Under the pieces are notes generated by a model. That model saw nothing but the letters and a program-made list of their open reading frames with translations, searched no databases and was not told the origin of the DNA. The position numbers and the translations under genes are program-made. From DATLNF01 sp963765815 (GTDB taxonomy: Bacteria; Actinomycetota; Actinomycetes; BP-191): a stretch of 64,000 bases of DNA. The first letter of the stretch is position 1. Every line of letters starts with the position of its first letter. Positions 36,687 to 45,925 of this stretch are shown piece after piece. The DNA is taken from NCBI GenBank assembly GCA_963765815.1, contig CAVXXT010000008.1, positions 496,001 through 560,000 on the forward strand, written 5' to 3'.

Positions 36687-38656
36687 GAATTCCTCCGAGC
36701 GGGCAGTGACGGCGGGAGTGCGCTGATCTGATCGGGGATGACGACCTCGGGTGTGACGCCGGTGGACAGCGGCAGCCGGACGACCATGCGGGTGCCCTGC
36801 GGCTCGTTGGCCTCGACCGCGATCTCGCCGCCCATCTGCACGACCAGCTCACGGACGACGGACAGCCCGATGCCGGCACCGCGCGTCGCTCGCGCGACCG
36901 CCCCGTCCCCGCGGTAGAAGCGGGTGAAGACGCGCTGGCGGTCCTCGACGGGGATCCCGGGGCCCTGGTCGCTGACGGAGAGCTCCGCCCAGCCGTCGGC
37001 GACGCGGGTCGCGACTTCGATGGTGCTCGCCGGTGGCGAGAACTTGGCCGCGTTGGTGAGCAGGTTGGCGAGGACCCGGTCCAGGGCGCTGACGTCGGCG
37101 ACCGCCTCGACCTCCGTGTCGATGTGGGTGACCAGGTGGTGCTGACCGAGCAGCGGGGTGAGCTGTCGGACGAGGGAGCCCGCGGCGAGGTCGAGTCGCA
37201 CGCCGATCGGCGTGACGACGATCGACTGCCGCTCGAGTCGGGCGAAGTCGAGCAGGTCGTCGACCAGCAGGCCGAGGCTGACGCTGTTGCGCTGGATGCG
37301 GCGGAGGAACTCCAGCCGGTCTTCGTCGCCGAAGTCGCCCCACCGCTCGCAGAGCAGCTGCACGAATCCGCGGATCGCCGTGATCGGGGTCCGCAGCTCG
37401 TGGGAGATCGTGCCCAGGAAGGCGTCCTTGAGCCGGTCGAGCTCAGTGAGCCGGCGTACGTTCGCCTGCTCCCGCTCGTAGAGCTCCACGTTGGAGGTCG
37501 CGACGGCGACCAGCTCGGCACCGGCGCGGATCGCCGTGATGTCGGACTCGGTCAGCGGGGTGCCGGGGATCGCTCGCAGCCGACCGATGGTCCGCCCTGC
37601 CCGGACCAGCGGGCACACCAGCTCCGATGCGGGCACCGCTCCCGGCACGAGGCGGTCGGCCGGGCGGGTGCCCATCGAGAAGACCTCGACCAGGTTGCCC
37701 TCGTCGCCGGTCAGCTCGAGCGCGACGGACACCAGCCCGAACTCGTCGCAGAGCCGGACGGCAACGGCCGGCAGCACTTCGCCGAGGTCGAGACTGGTCT
37801 GCAGGATCGGGCCGAGCTCCGCGACGATCCGGGTCTCCCGCAGCAGGGCGTCGTGCGACGCGCGGAGCCGGTCGAGGGCGGTGCGGTCGCGCCACCCGAC
37901 CGCGAGTGCCGTGAGCGCAGCCAGCAGAGTGGCCGCCGCCATGGCCTTGGTCGTCGTCGCGAACCCGGAGGGCATCGGAGGACGGACCCGCAGGTGCCAG
38001 GTCGAGTTGGCGACCGGTCGGGCGACCGCGACCTCGACGCCGTCCGCGGAGCTCACGGCCGAACCGCCGGCGACGACGCCGTCGACGGCGAGCTGCGCAC
38101 TGTCGCCGGTGAGGCCGATCCGGGTCAGGAAAGCCGGGGCGTCCATGGTCGCGATGACCCAGTGCCGCAGCGCCGCCCGTCGCTCGTCGGTCGTGCCCGT
38201 CTTCGCACCCGTCGTGTACGCCGGGACGACCACGGCGACGGTGCCCCGGGCCGGCACGACGGTGTGCGACTCGCCAGTGTCCATCGCGGACTGCCGCGCG
38301 AGCGTCGTACCGGACACGATGAGCGCTGGGGTCGCGCCGCGCGGGATCCGTCCGGTGATCACGCTCGCCTCGGTGTCCCCCGGGCGCACCCGGGCGATCG
38401 CGACGATGCCCGAGCCGCTCAGCAGGTCCTCGACCCGTGACGCCGGCGCCTGCCGCTCGGTGAGCACCTCGACGATGCCGATGGTCCGGGTCAGCGAGCC
38501 GAGGGCGCCGTCGAAGACGACGATCGAGGTCTTGGCCTGCGCACGGGCAGCGCGCGCCGCGTCGCGCTCGGCGTTGCTCTCGATGGCCGCGGCAGAGCCG
38601 GCGCCCGCGAGGAGGAGCACCGCGGCGGCCGCCCACGCGGCGGGCGTGATCCTCAT
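36683..38656 (-). CDS. Membrane histidine kinase with outer sensor and GAF domain
   Basis: A 657-residue kinase. Transmembrane helices at about 6-24 and 240-258 flank a 215-residue outer domain with CHASE-like character (SIVVFDGALGSLTRTIGIVE). A GAF domain follows (EVLPAVAVRLCDEFGLVSVA, then SELVCPLVRAGRTIGRLRAI). The H-box is FLGTISHELRTPITAIRGF. HATPase boxes are NLLTNAAKFS, DQGPGIP and GAGIGLSVVREL. The start chosen (MRITPAAW) overlaps the upstream receiver stop by four bases. The stop overlaps the next kinase by four bases. Having two complete kinases back to back is unusual. Confidence 0.92.
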   Translation of the reverse strand: MRITPAAWAAAAVLLLAGAGSAAAIESNAERDAARAARAQAKTSIVVFDGALGSLTRTIGIVEVLTERQAPASRVEDLLSGSGIVAIARVRPGDTEASVITGRIPRGATPALIVSGTTLARQSAMDTGESHTVVPARGTVAVVVPAYTTGAKTGTTDERRAALRHWVIATMDAPAFLTRIGLTGDSAQLAVDGVVAGGSAVSSADGVEVAVARPVANSTWHLRVRPPMPSGFATTTKAMAAATLLAALTALAVGWRDRTALDRLRASHDALLRETRIVAELGPILQTSLDLGEVLPAVAVRLCDEFGLVSVALELTGDEGNLVEVFSMGTRPADRLVPGAVPASELVCPLVRAGRTIGRLRAIPGTPLTESDITAIRAGAELVAVATSNVELYEREQANVRRLTELDRLKDAFLGTISHELRTPITAIRGFVQLLCERWGDFGDEDRLEFLRRIQRNSVSLGLLVDDLLDFARLERQSIVVTPIGVRLDLAAGSLVRQLTPLLGQHHLVTHIDTEVEAVADVSALDRVLANLLTNAAKFSPPASTIEVATRVADGWAELSVSDQGPGIPVEDRQRVFTRFYRGDGAVARATRGAGIGLSVVRELVVQMGGEIAVEANEPQGTRMVVRLPLSTGVTPEVVIPDQISALPPSLPARRNS

Positions 38657-39021
38657 GTGCCCGACGTGTGGCGCCACAGCTGCTCCGGGAGGCGGGTGTA
38701 GTCGCCCTTCGGCAGGCACGAGCGGATCCCGAGGCGCTCCGCCGCGGCGACGGTCTCCTCGTCCAGGTAGGCCGAGTACAGGATGATCGACTGCGTGGGG
38801 TCTTCGGCGAGGATCTCGGCAGCCACCTCCAGGCCGGACATCCCGGGCATCCGGTTGTCCAGCACGATCACCTCGGGGCGGTCCGCGTGCCAGCTCGCGA
38901 TCGCGGCCTCGCCGCTCGCGGCTTCCCCCGCGACGACGAGACCCTCGTTGGCGAGCTCGATCGTGAGGCGGATGAGAAAGCGGATGTCCTCCTCGTCGTC
39001 GACGATGAGCGCTCGCGGCAT
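38653..39021 (-). CDS. Single-domain response regulator (first gene of four-gene cassette)
   Basis: A 122-residue receiver domain with D8, D9, phospho-acceptor D55 in VIVLDNRMPGMSG and K in CLPKGDY. There is no DNA-binding domain. The gene heads the cassette and overlaps the first kinase by an ATGA. GAGAGGA lies about ten bases before the ATG. Like its distant partner at the end of the cassette, it carries the unusual L-P-K-G turn after the final strand, so the two receivers are probably related by duplication. Confidence 0.88.
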   Translation of the reverse strand: MPRALIVDDEEDIRFLIRLTIELANEGLVVAGEAASGEAAIASWHADRPEVIVLDNRMPGMSGLEVAAEILAEDPTQSIILYSAYLDEETVAAAERLGIRSCLPKGDYTRLPEQLWRHTSGT

Positions 39022-39200
39022 GGCACGCAGTCCTCTCCGAATGTCCCCTGGAGTCGATCTTCGGCCCGGCGAATACGGACGGCCATGGTCATAACGGAGG
39101 GTTTGTCACGTCTGACCGGGCCGGCAGGTTCGGGGTCGCGCAGCGTCGAATCCAGCACGCGACCCCGCCGTACCGTGTTGTCGATCCTGGGAGCTCCGCT

Positions 39201-39659
39201 GTGAACGTCCGTCACGTCGCCCTCCTCGCCGCCGCCGGCGCCGTCCTCGCCGGCAGCCTGCCCGCCTCCGCCGCGCCGAAGGAGGAGAAGGAGACCTACT
39301 CGGTGACGGCCCCGGTCCCGTTCCCGGTGACGAACGCGACCCCGCCGCTCGACGGCTGCTGGAACGGGCAGGAGACGCTCACCAAGAACACTCGGGCGTT
39401 GACGTTCGCGACGGCCGGCAGCCTCTCCGCTCAGGTCGACTACTTCGGCGACTGGGATCTGCTGCTGTTCGACGACAAGGGGGCCAAGGCCGCCGCGTTG
39501 GAGACGACCGACGCCGGCACCCCCGCGACGGCGAACAAGGAGAAGCTCGCCTTCAAGAAGATCAAGGCGGGTGCGAAGTACACCCTCGTCGTGTGCAACT
39601 GGCTCGGCCAGCCGGACGCGACCGTCACCTACACGTTCACCCCCGCGAAGAAGAAGTAG
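39201..39659 (+). CDS. Small secreted protein, pre-peptidase-like fold
   Basis: A 152-residue exported protein. Residues 1-25 form a signal peptide (LLAAAGAVLAGSLPASAA). The mature part is about 125 residues, with LSAQVDYFGDWDLLLFDDKG and YTLVVCNWLGQPDATVTYTF. This resembles the beta-sandwich C-terminal domains of bacterial pre-peptidases, here standing alone. Two cysteines (DGCWNG and VVCNW) could form a disulfide. Function unknown. The GTG start follows GGGAG. A strong terminator lies 74 bp downstream. Confidence 0.7.
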   Translation: MNVRHVALLAAAGAVLAGSLPASAAPKEEKETYSVTAPVPFPVTNATPPLDGCWNGQETLTKNTRALTFATAGSLSAQVDYFGDWDLLLFDDKGAKAAALETTDAGTPATANKEKLAFKKIKAGAKYTLVVCNWLGQPDATVTYTFTPAKKK

Positions 39660-39732
39660 GCCAGAACCGCGTGGCGGCTCGATGGGCCCGCTGCGCGGTG
39701 GTCATGCTCGCCTGGGGGCGTTCGTCACCGAC

Positions 39733-39758
39733 GAGATGGGGCCGCGCGGCCCCATCTC
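39733..39758 (+). terminator. Terminator after the small secreted protein gene
   Basis: An 11-bp perfect stem (GAGATGGGGCC with its complement) around GCGC, followed by TT. The 158 bp from here to pcrA hold no gene. Confidence 0.78.
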
Positions 39759-39900
39759 TTGACCCAGGTCGCTACGTGATCACGGCACGCCGAGACGCGG
39801 CCGAAGGGTCGACTTCCGTCTCCGTCACCCGTGGCCGGTCGACCCCTGCCCGCATCGTTCTGAGATGACTCGAGACGTCAGGCGTTGTCAGACCGGCACC

Positions 39901-39906
39901 TAGACT
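39901..39906 (+). promoter_or_regulatory. -10 box (TAGACT) for leaderless pcrA
   Basis: TAGACT ends ten bases before the pcrA ATG, which has no clear ribosome-binding site. This fits transcription starting at or near the A of ATG. Confidence 0.45.
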
Positions 39907-39916
39907 GGAGCCGGTC

Positions 39917-42204
39917 ATGACCACCCTCTTCGACGACGACGACCCGGCGTTCGCCGGGCTGATCACCCGTTCCGAGCGGTCGGAGCAGGTGCTCGACGGG
40001 CTCAACCCGCAGCAGCGCGCGGCGGTCGTCCACACCGGTGGGCCGCTCCTGATCGTCGCCGGCGCTGGTTCCGGGAAGACCCGGGTGCTGACCCAGCGGA
40101 TCGCCTACCTGATGGCCGAGCGCCGCGTGCAGCCGGGGGAGATCCTGGCGATCACGTTCACCAACAAGGCCGCCGGCGAGATGAAGGAGCGCGTCGCCGC
40201 GCTGGTCGGCCCGCGCGCCAAGGCGATGTGGGTGTCGACCTTCCACTCCGCGTGCGTGCGGATCCTCCGCGCCGAGGCGCCGCGCCTCGGCTTCAAGAGC
40301 AGCTTCACGATCTACGACCAGGGCGACGCGCAGCGGTTGATGACGCTGTGCGTCCGCGACCTCGACCTCGACCCGAAGCGCTTCCCGCCGCGGTCGATGT
40401 CGGCGAAGGTGAGCAATCTCAAGAACGAGCTGGTCGACTTCCAGACCTTCACCGACCGCGCGGCCGACGTGCAGGAGCAGACGCTCGCCGAGGTCTACAC
40501 GCTCTACCAACGGCGGCTGCGCGAAGCCAACGCGATGGACTTCGACGACCTGATCTCCACCGCTGTCGACGTGCTGCGGCTGTTCCCCGACGTCGCCGAG
40601 CACTACCGCCGCCGGTTCCGGCACGTCCTGGTCGATGAGTACCAGGACACCAACCACGCGCAGTACGCGCTCGTGCGCGAGGTCGTCGGAGCGGTCGACG
40701 GCGTATCGCTGCCGGACAACGTCGTTCCTCCTGGCGAGCTGTGCGTCGTCGGAGACGCCGACCAGTCGATCTACGCGTTCCGCGGCGCCAACATCCGCAA
40801 CATCCTGCAGTTCGAAGAGGACTTCCCCGACGCCACGGTGGTGCTGCTCGAGCAGAACTACCGCTCGACGCAGACGATCCTGTCGGCCGCCAACGCCGTC
40901 ATCGCGCGCAACCCCGGACGCAAGCCCAAGAACCTCTGGAGCGACGCGGGGGCGGGGGAGAAGATCGTCGGCTATGTCGCCGAGAACGAGCACGACGAGG
41001 CGGCCTTCGTCGCCCAGGAGGTCGACCGCCTCGCTGACGACCACGGCGTCGACGCCGGCGACATCGCGGTCTTCTACCGGACCAACGCGCAGAGCCGGGT
41101 CTTCGAGGAGGTCTTCGTCCGGGTCGGCCTGCCCTACCGCGTCGTCGGAGGCGTGCGCTTCTACGAGCGCAAGGAGGTGCGCGACTCGCTCGCCTACTTG
41201 CGGGTCATCGCCAACCCTGCCGACACCGTGTCACTGCGCCGCATCCTCAACGTGCCGCGGCGAAAGATCGGCGACCGTGCGGAGGAGTGCCTCGAGCAGC
41301 TCGCCGCGCGAGAGCGGATCACCTTCCCCGAAGCGCTGGACCGGGCGGGCGACGCCAACGGCCTGACGCCCCAGGCGACCCGCGCCTGCCTGGAGTTCGC
41401 CCGGCTGCTTCGCGAGCTGCGCGAGGAGGCCGCGGCCGGCGCCGCGCCGAGCGCTGTGCTCGAGAAAGTCTGGAGCGCACCGGCTACCTCGCCGAGCTCG
41501 AGGCCGACGACTCGATCGAAGGTCAGGGCCGCGTCGAGAACTGCAAGGAGCTGCTCGGCGTCGCGCGCGAGTTCGAGGAGCGGCTGCCCGACGACGACCT
41601 CGCGTCGTTCCTCGAGCAGGTGTCGCTGGTCGCCGACGTCGATGTTCTCGCCAACGGCGCGACCGGCGTCGTCACGCTGATGACACTGCACAACGCGAAG
41701 GGCCTCGAGTTCCCGGTGGTGTTCCTCACCGGGCTCGAGGACGGCGTCTTCCCGCACATCCGCGCGCTCGGCGACAGCGCCGAGCTGGAGGAGGAGCGGC
41801 GCCTCGCCTACGTCGGCATCACTCGGGCCCGGGAGCGGCTCTACCTGTCGCGTGCGCAGATCCGCTTCATGTGGGGGCAGACGTCGTACAACCCGCCGTC
41901 GCGGTTCCTCGACGAGATCCCGGCCGAGCTCGCCGAGTGGACCGGCCGCGCGGAGCCCGCGATGGCGACGATGGCGCGCACGCTGTCCAGCGGCGGCGGC
42001 CGCCCGGGCGCCAAGCCCGCCGCCGGCCTGCGCCCGATCATCGCGGTCGCGCCGGGCGATCGGGTCACCCACGACTCGTTCGGGCTCGGCGTGGTCGTCG
42101 CGACCGCCGGCATGGGCGACTCGGCGGAGGCGACGGTCAACTTCGGCGGCGAGGTCGGCACCAAGCGCCTCCTGCTGCGCTACGCCCCCGTCGAGAAGCT
42201 CTAG
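39917..42204 (+). CDS. pcrA: ATP-dependent DNA helicase PcrA/UvrD (apparent frameshift near 41470)
   Basis: A superfamily 1A 3'-5' helicase of about 762 residues once one frameshift is corrected. It acts in nucleotide excision repair and in clearing RecA filaments and replication blocks. Motifs in order: LNPQQRAAV (Q), IVAGAGSGKTRVLTQR (Walker A), TFTNKAAGEMKERV, DEYQDTN (II), DADQSIYAFRGA (III), EQNYRSTQTIL (IV). After SAVLEKV the frame breaks. ERTGYLAELEADDSIEGQ continues in the next frame if one base is added in GTCTGG at 41468-41473. LMTLHNAKGLEFPVVFL (V) and AYVGITRARERLYL (VI) are then in frame, with a C-terminal Tudor-like domain. Loss of this gene would be costly, which favours a sequencing error. 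Confidence 0.92.
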
Positions 42205-42306
42205 CCCCCCGAAATTTGCCCGGTCAACCGGCGAGTCAGACCCCGCGAAGGTCGTTGGGGGGTCTAACTGGCCGGTCAAGCGCCAGAGCCGGCCCGTCGT
42301 GGCGAG

Positions 42307-42312
42307 TAGGTT
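42307..42312 (+). promoter_or_regulatory. -10 box (TAGGTT) for leaderless fabI
   Basis: TAGGTT ends six bases before the fabI GTG, and no Shine-Dalgarno is present. Upstream, AGACCCC (42238-42244) and GGGGTCT (42259-42265) can pair and may end pcrA transcription weakly. Confidence 0.42.
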
Positions 42313-42318
42313 GCGCCC

Positions 42319-43101
42319 GTGGCTGAGACCTCTGCGGGACTGCTGGCCGGCAAGAAGCTGGTCGTCACCGGCGTGCTGACCGATCGCTCGATCGCGTACG
42401 CCGTCGCGCGGCTCGCCCTCGAGCAGGGCGCCGAAGTCGTGCTCACGTCACACGGCCGCGCGATGAGCATCACGAAGCGGATCGCCGCGCGCCTGCCCGG
42501 TACGCCGGACGTGCTCGAGCTCGACGTGACGCAGCCGGACCACTTCGCCGCGCTGACGGCCGAGCTCGCGTCGCGCTGGGGCCGGGTCGACGGCGCGCTG
42601 CACGCCGTCGCATTCGCCCCGGCAGCGTGCCTGTCCGGCGACTTCATGGCGCCGGAGTGGCCGGACGTGTCCATCGCGCTGGAGATCTCGGCGTACTCGC
42701 TCAAGGCGCTGGCCGGCGCGATGCTGCCGCTCATGTCCGGCGGTGGCTCGATCGTCGGGCTCGACTTCGACGCGACCCAGGCGTGGCCGTCGTACGACTG
42801 GATGGGCGTCTCGAAGGCGGCGCTCGAGGCGACGGCGCGCTACCTCGCCCGCGACCTCGGGCCGAAGGGGGTGCGGGTCAACCTCGTGGCGGCCGGGCCG
42901 CTGCGGACGATCGCCGCCAAGAGCATCGCCGGCTTCGACCAGTTCGAGGACCTCTGGGCGTCACGGGCGCCGCTGGGCTGGGACGTCGAGGACACCGAGC
43001 CGGCCGCGCAGGCCTGCGTCGCGCTGCTCAGCGACTGGTTCCCGCGGACGACCGGGGAGATCCTGCACGTCGACGGCGGCTTCCACGCCGTCGGCGCGTA
43101 G
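42319..43101 (+). CDS. fabI: Enoyl-ACP reductase (NADH) FabI/InhA
   Basis: The last step of each fatty-acid elongation cycle, reducing trans-2-enoyl-ACP with NADH. It has 260 residues of short-chain dehydrogenase fold. The cofactor-binding start is LLAGKKLVVTGVLTDRSIAY, and the catalytic segment SYDWMGVSKAALEATARYLA carries the Tyr and Lys of the FabI Y-x6-K pattern. The region LDFDATQAWPSYDWM and the end PRTTGEILHVDGGFHAVGA resemble mycobacterial InhA, the target of isoniazid. No acyl-carrier or mycolate genes adjoin it. Confidence 0.92.
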   Translation: MAETSAGLLAGKKLVVTGVLTDRSIAYAVARLALEQGAEVVLTSHGRAMSITKRIAARLPGTPDVLELDVTQPDHFAALTAELASRWGRVDGALHAVAFAPAACLSGDFMAPEWPDVSIALEISAYSLKALAGAMLPLMSGGGSIVGLDFDATQAWPSYDWMGVSKAALEATARYLARDLGPKGVRVNLVAAGPLRTIAAKSIAGFDQFEDLWASRAPLGWDVEDTEPAAQACVALLSDWFPRTTGEILHVDGGFHAVGA

Positions 43102-43221
43102 AGCAAACGGAACGCGCAGCAGCGGGCGCCCGGCGCGCAAGCTGCGTCGGCGCCGTGCGGCTGGCCACAGCGGACAAAGCCTGACCACGTGCCGTGCCGT
43201 CATTCCGACTCGAGCTATGTG

Positions 43222-44004
43222 TTAGACGCGGATGCCGTGGGCCTTGAGGAACGGGCGGGGGTTGACGTTGGCGCCGCCAACCAGCACCTCGAAGTGCAGA
43301 TGCGGGCCGGTGGAGCTGCCGGTCGAGCCGACCTTGCCGATGACGTCGCCGGCCTGCACCCGGCCGCCCGTGCGCACGAACGACGACATGTGCGAGTACG
43401 ACGTGACGACACCGCCCGCGTGGCGGATGCGGATCTGCTTGCCGTAGCCGTTCTCGTAGCCGGCCGCGATGATGACGCCGTCGAACGCCGCGCGGATCGG
43501 CGAGCCGTAGCCGGCGCCGAAGTCCAGCCCACGGTGCATCCGGCCCCAGCGCATGCCGTACGGCGAGGTCAGCGGACCGCCGGACGGGCGGAACCAGCGC
43601 GGCGCCCGGGCCTTCGGCTTGGGCTTCGGCTTCGCGACCGGGGTTCGGACCGCGGTGCGGGAGGCCCGCTCGGGCGCGGTCAGCGCAGTGCCGCGGAAGT
43701 AGAGCGCGCGGGCGCGCAGGGAGGTCGCAGGGGCGAGGGGCTCGCCGAGCAGCGCGGTCATCGGGTCGTTGCGCAGCATCGCCACGCTGCGGGCGCCGGA
43801 CAGCGTCGGCACGGCATCGGCGTCGGCTGAGGCGGCGACCTGGTGGCCCACGCCGGCGATGGCCAGCGCGAGCAGGACCGGGCCGGCCAGGCCGTGGCGA
43901 GGGGTGGCGCGGTAGCGCCGGTAGGCGGTGCGAAGACGTGCGGCGGGCGGGCGTCGGGCGGAGAAGAGCGACGACACGCGGGAGGGGCCTTCCGTCGGGA
44001 ACAT
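43222..44004 (-). CDS. M23-family peptidoglycan peptidase (LytM-type)
   Basis: A 260-residue envelope protein. Residues 1-35 are strongly basic, followed by a membrane or signal helix (GLAGPVLLALAIAGVGHQVAA). A linker ends in the Lys/Pro run VAKPKPKPKARA. The C-terminal M23 domain has zinc motifs HRGLDFGAGYG and, near the end, HLHFEVLVGG, with YSHMSSF between, so both the H-x3-D and H-x-H sites are intact and it should cut cell-wall cross-bridges. In several actinobacteria a similar gene lies between pcrA and sucC. A nested hairpin lies immediately before the ATG in its leader. Confidence 0.9.
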   Translation of the reverse strand: MFPTEGPSRVSSLFSARRPPAARLRTAYRRYRATPRHGLAGPVLLALAIAGVGHQVAASADADAVPTLSGARSVAMLRNDPMTALLGEPLAPATSLRARALYFRGTALTAPERASRTAVRTPVAKPKPKPKARAPRWFRPSGGPLTSPYGMRWGRMHRGLDFGAGYGSPIRAAFDGVIIAAGYENGYGKQIRIRHAGGVVTSYSHMSSFVRTGGRVQAGDVIGKVGSTGSSTGPHLHFEVLVGGANVNPRPFLKAHGIRV

Positions 44005-44008
44005 GGCG

Positions 44009-44042
44009 ACGGCCGTCGCGGGCTGCGAGCCCGGGCGGCCGT
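44009..44042 (-). promoter_or_regulatory. Nested hairpin in the leader of the M23 peptidase gene
   Basis: ACGGCCG (44009-44015) pairs with CGGCCGT (44036-44042), enclosing CGGGCT-GCG-AGCCCG (44019-44033). The structure ends five bases before the start codon, where a ribosome-binding site should be. It could limit translation. It does not match any riboswitch I know, including the cyclic-di-AMP type that precedes some cell-wall hydrolases. Confidence 0.5.
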
Positions 44043-44188
44043 TTCAGCGGCGGAGCCCGAGACGTCGGGACCCTGCGCCGTGATCTAAACGTAACCTACG
44101 GTCATGTTTCGGCGCAAGGCCGGCAAACCTGACTCTCGATCTGGGGTCGTGACGCTCAACGACCCTCGGGCCATCCCGGTGACGGCCG

Positions 44189-44251
44189 ATTCCATGATCA
44201 TGAGCGCCCTGGGACCTCTGGAGCGCGCGTCGACGCTCATGATCATGGAAT
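44189..44251. repeat. 18-bp perfect inverted repeat
   Basis: ATTCCATGATCATGAGCG (44189-44206) and its exact complement (44234-44251) are separated by 27 bp. Each arm also contains the ten-base palindrome CATGATCATG. The arms are A+T-rich against a G+C-rich background. It lies between the lipase stop and the M23 leader, both on the minus strand. A terminator, a repressor site or a small mobile repeat are all possible. The rest of this 283-bp gap shows nothing else. Confidence 0.75.
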
Positions 44252-44287
44252 GCCGGTGGCGGCGGTCGGCAGGGGACGGTCCGTCGG

Positions 44288-45265
44288 TCAGCCGGCGCCT
44301 TCGGAGGCGGCCGGGTCCCGGCGGCGGCGCGGCACCCGCGCGGTCGGCGCGGTCGCCGTGATCGGCGTGACGCCGCGGGTGATCGTCGACCCGTCCGACT
44401 CGAGCTGGGCCAGCGTCGTGGCCAGCTCGTGGACGACCCGGCGGTCGATCGGCAGCGACAGGTGGCCGGTGCCGCGCACGAACACGTTGCGGGCGCTGAG
44501 GTCGGGGTGGTCGATCTGCGCGGAGCGCTTCGGTACGACGAGCTCGTCGAGGTCGCTCCAGAACGCGACGAAGCGGGTGCGGCACTCCGGCGCCGGCTCG
44601 GCCAGCTCCCGGATGATCGCCGACCCGACCCGCAGGTCCTTCACCGCCCGGCCGAGCATCAGGTGCGCAGCGCGCGTGCCGTGGTGCGGCGTGCCCAGGG
44701 TGGCCAGCGTGTGCACCCGGGCGTCGCCGCCGCGCCGCTGCACGTAGTAGCGCGCGACCAGCCCGCCCATCGAGTGGCCGACCACGTGCACCTGCTCGTA
44801 GCCGGTCTCCTCGCAGAGCTGCTCGACCAGCGCGTCGAGCCGGGCCGCCGCACGAGGTACGTCGTTCGTGAAGACGTTGTAGTTCATCGTCACGACCCGG
44901 CCGAACCCGCGGCGGTGCAGCGCCCGGCGAAGCAGCGTGAAGACCGAGCGGTTGTCGACCCACCCGTGGATCAGCACGATCGGGGTGCCCGCCGCCTCGA
45001 CGTCGCCGAGGAGCAGTCCGCGCTGCACGGGCGGCAGGCCGCGGAGCGAGTAGCGATCGGCGTGCGTCCGCGCCCGCTCTCGCAGGGCGCCCATGGGGTA
45101 GAGCGCGGCGTGCGCCGCCGCCCACACCACTTCGACCCCGGTTCCGCGCAGCCCCGAGGGGCTCAGGACGGTCCGCGCACCGCGTTGCACGGAGGCGCCG
45201 ACCCGAATCGCTGCGTTCCTCACACCGCTCCCGTCACCAGATGGCACGAGGGGAAGTACCCGCAA
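44288..45265 (-). CDS. Alpha/beta-hydrolase, lipase-like
   Basis: A 325-residue hydrolase. The oxyanion motif is VLIHGWVDNRSVF. The nucleophile elbow is VVGHSMGGLVARYYV, with Ser in GHSMGG. The acid is probably Asp in FWSDLDELVVP and the His is in GTGHLSLP. This layout matches class 2 triacylglycerol lipases and esterases. The C-terminus is basic and Thr/Ala-rich. The longest frame begins with TTG; GTG codons at 45247 and 45223 are more likely starts. There is no clear signal peptide, so it may act inside or at the membrane. Confidence 0.8.
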   Translation of the reverse strand: MRVLPLVPSGDGSGVRNAAIRVGASVQRGARTVLSPSGLRGTGVEVVWAAAHAALYPMGALRERARTHADRYSLRGLPPVQRGLLLGDVEAAGTPIVLIHGWVDNRSVFTLLRRALHRRGFGRVVTMNYNVFTNDVPRAAARLDALVEQLCEETGYEQVHVVGHSMGGLVARYYVQRRGGDARVHTLATLGTPHHGTRAAHLMLGRAVKDLRVGSAIIRELAEPAPECRTRFVAFWSDLDELVVPKRSAQIDHPDLSARNVFVRGTGHLSLPIDRRVVHELATTLAQLESDGSTITRGVTPITATAPTARVPRRRRDPAASEGAG

Positions 45266-45301
45266 CCTACCTGCCGACGCACGAGCCGGACGTGAGGTCG
45301 C

Positions 45302-45925
45302 TCATAGTCCGTCCGGCGGCGGGGGCTCGCCCGGCGCCTGCGGGAGGGCGCAGGGCGTCATCGCGGGCGCCGGAGCGGTCGGGCGCTGGGGCCGGGTGGG
45401 GTCGACGTAGAGGCGCCCGCCCGCCGCGCGGATGGGCAGCCGGGCCAGCCCGCTGCCGGTGCCGCTGCCGGCGCGGCGGCCCTGCGCGTCGTAGCGGGTG
45501 CCGGCGGCGTCGACCCAGCCGCCGTCGGCGGGGCAGTAGGAGACCGGTCCGGCGACCGCCGACAGCCCGCCGCGCCGGTCCAGCCAGCCGGAGCCGTCGG
45601 GGAGCGAGGTGACCGCGCCGTCGGCGTACCGCGAGAGCGGGCCGTGATCGACGTACGGCGGCCCGGGCGTGCCGGGGCGCATGAGCAGGTACGCCGACCC
45701 GGCGACGAGGATCGTGCCGGCGAAGGCGAGCGCGGCGAGCAGCCACGGCAGGCCGAGCTGGGACCGGATCAGGATCTTGCGCTGAGCCGCGCGTCGCGGC
45801 AGGTAGCCGTACCTCTCGCCCGTCTCCGCGTCGACGGGCACGCCGCCGCCGACCGGCACGATCGGCTGCCGCGCCGTACGCCGGTGCTTGCCTCGCTTCT
45901 CGGGCCCGCCGGTCGGCTCGGTCAC
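45302..45925 (-). CDS. Single-pass membrane protein coupled to the carboxyltransferase gene
   Basis: A 207-residue protein I do not recognise. A basic N-terminal cytoplasmic part (GGPEKRGKHRRTARQPIVP and RYGYLPRRAAQRKILIRS) precedes one transmembrane helix (WLLAALAFAGTILVAGSAYL). An outer C-terminal domain of about 110 residues follows, with two cysteines and a Pro-rich end. Its GTG overlaps the carboxyltransferase stop (GTGA), so the two are co-translated. A role with that enzyme is not obvious from sequence. Confidence 0.7.
   Translation of the reverse strand: MTEPTGGPEKRGKHRRTARQPIVPVGGGVPVDAETGERYGYLPRRAAQRKILIRSQLGLPWLLAALAFAGTILVAGSAYLLMRPGTPGPPYVDHGPLSRYADGAVTSLPDGSGWLDRRGGLSAVAGPVSYCPADGGWVDAAGTRYDAQGRRAGSGTGSGLARLPIRAAGGRLYVDPTRPQRPTAPAPAMTPCALPQAPGEPPPPDGL

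Noticed and set aside
44005..44104. Cyclic-di-AMP (ydaO-type) riboswitch before the M23 peptidase
   Set aside because: Such elements precede some actinobacterial cell-wall hydrolases, but the leader is too short and lacks the conserved core; only a simple nested hairpin is present.
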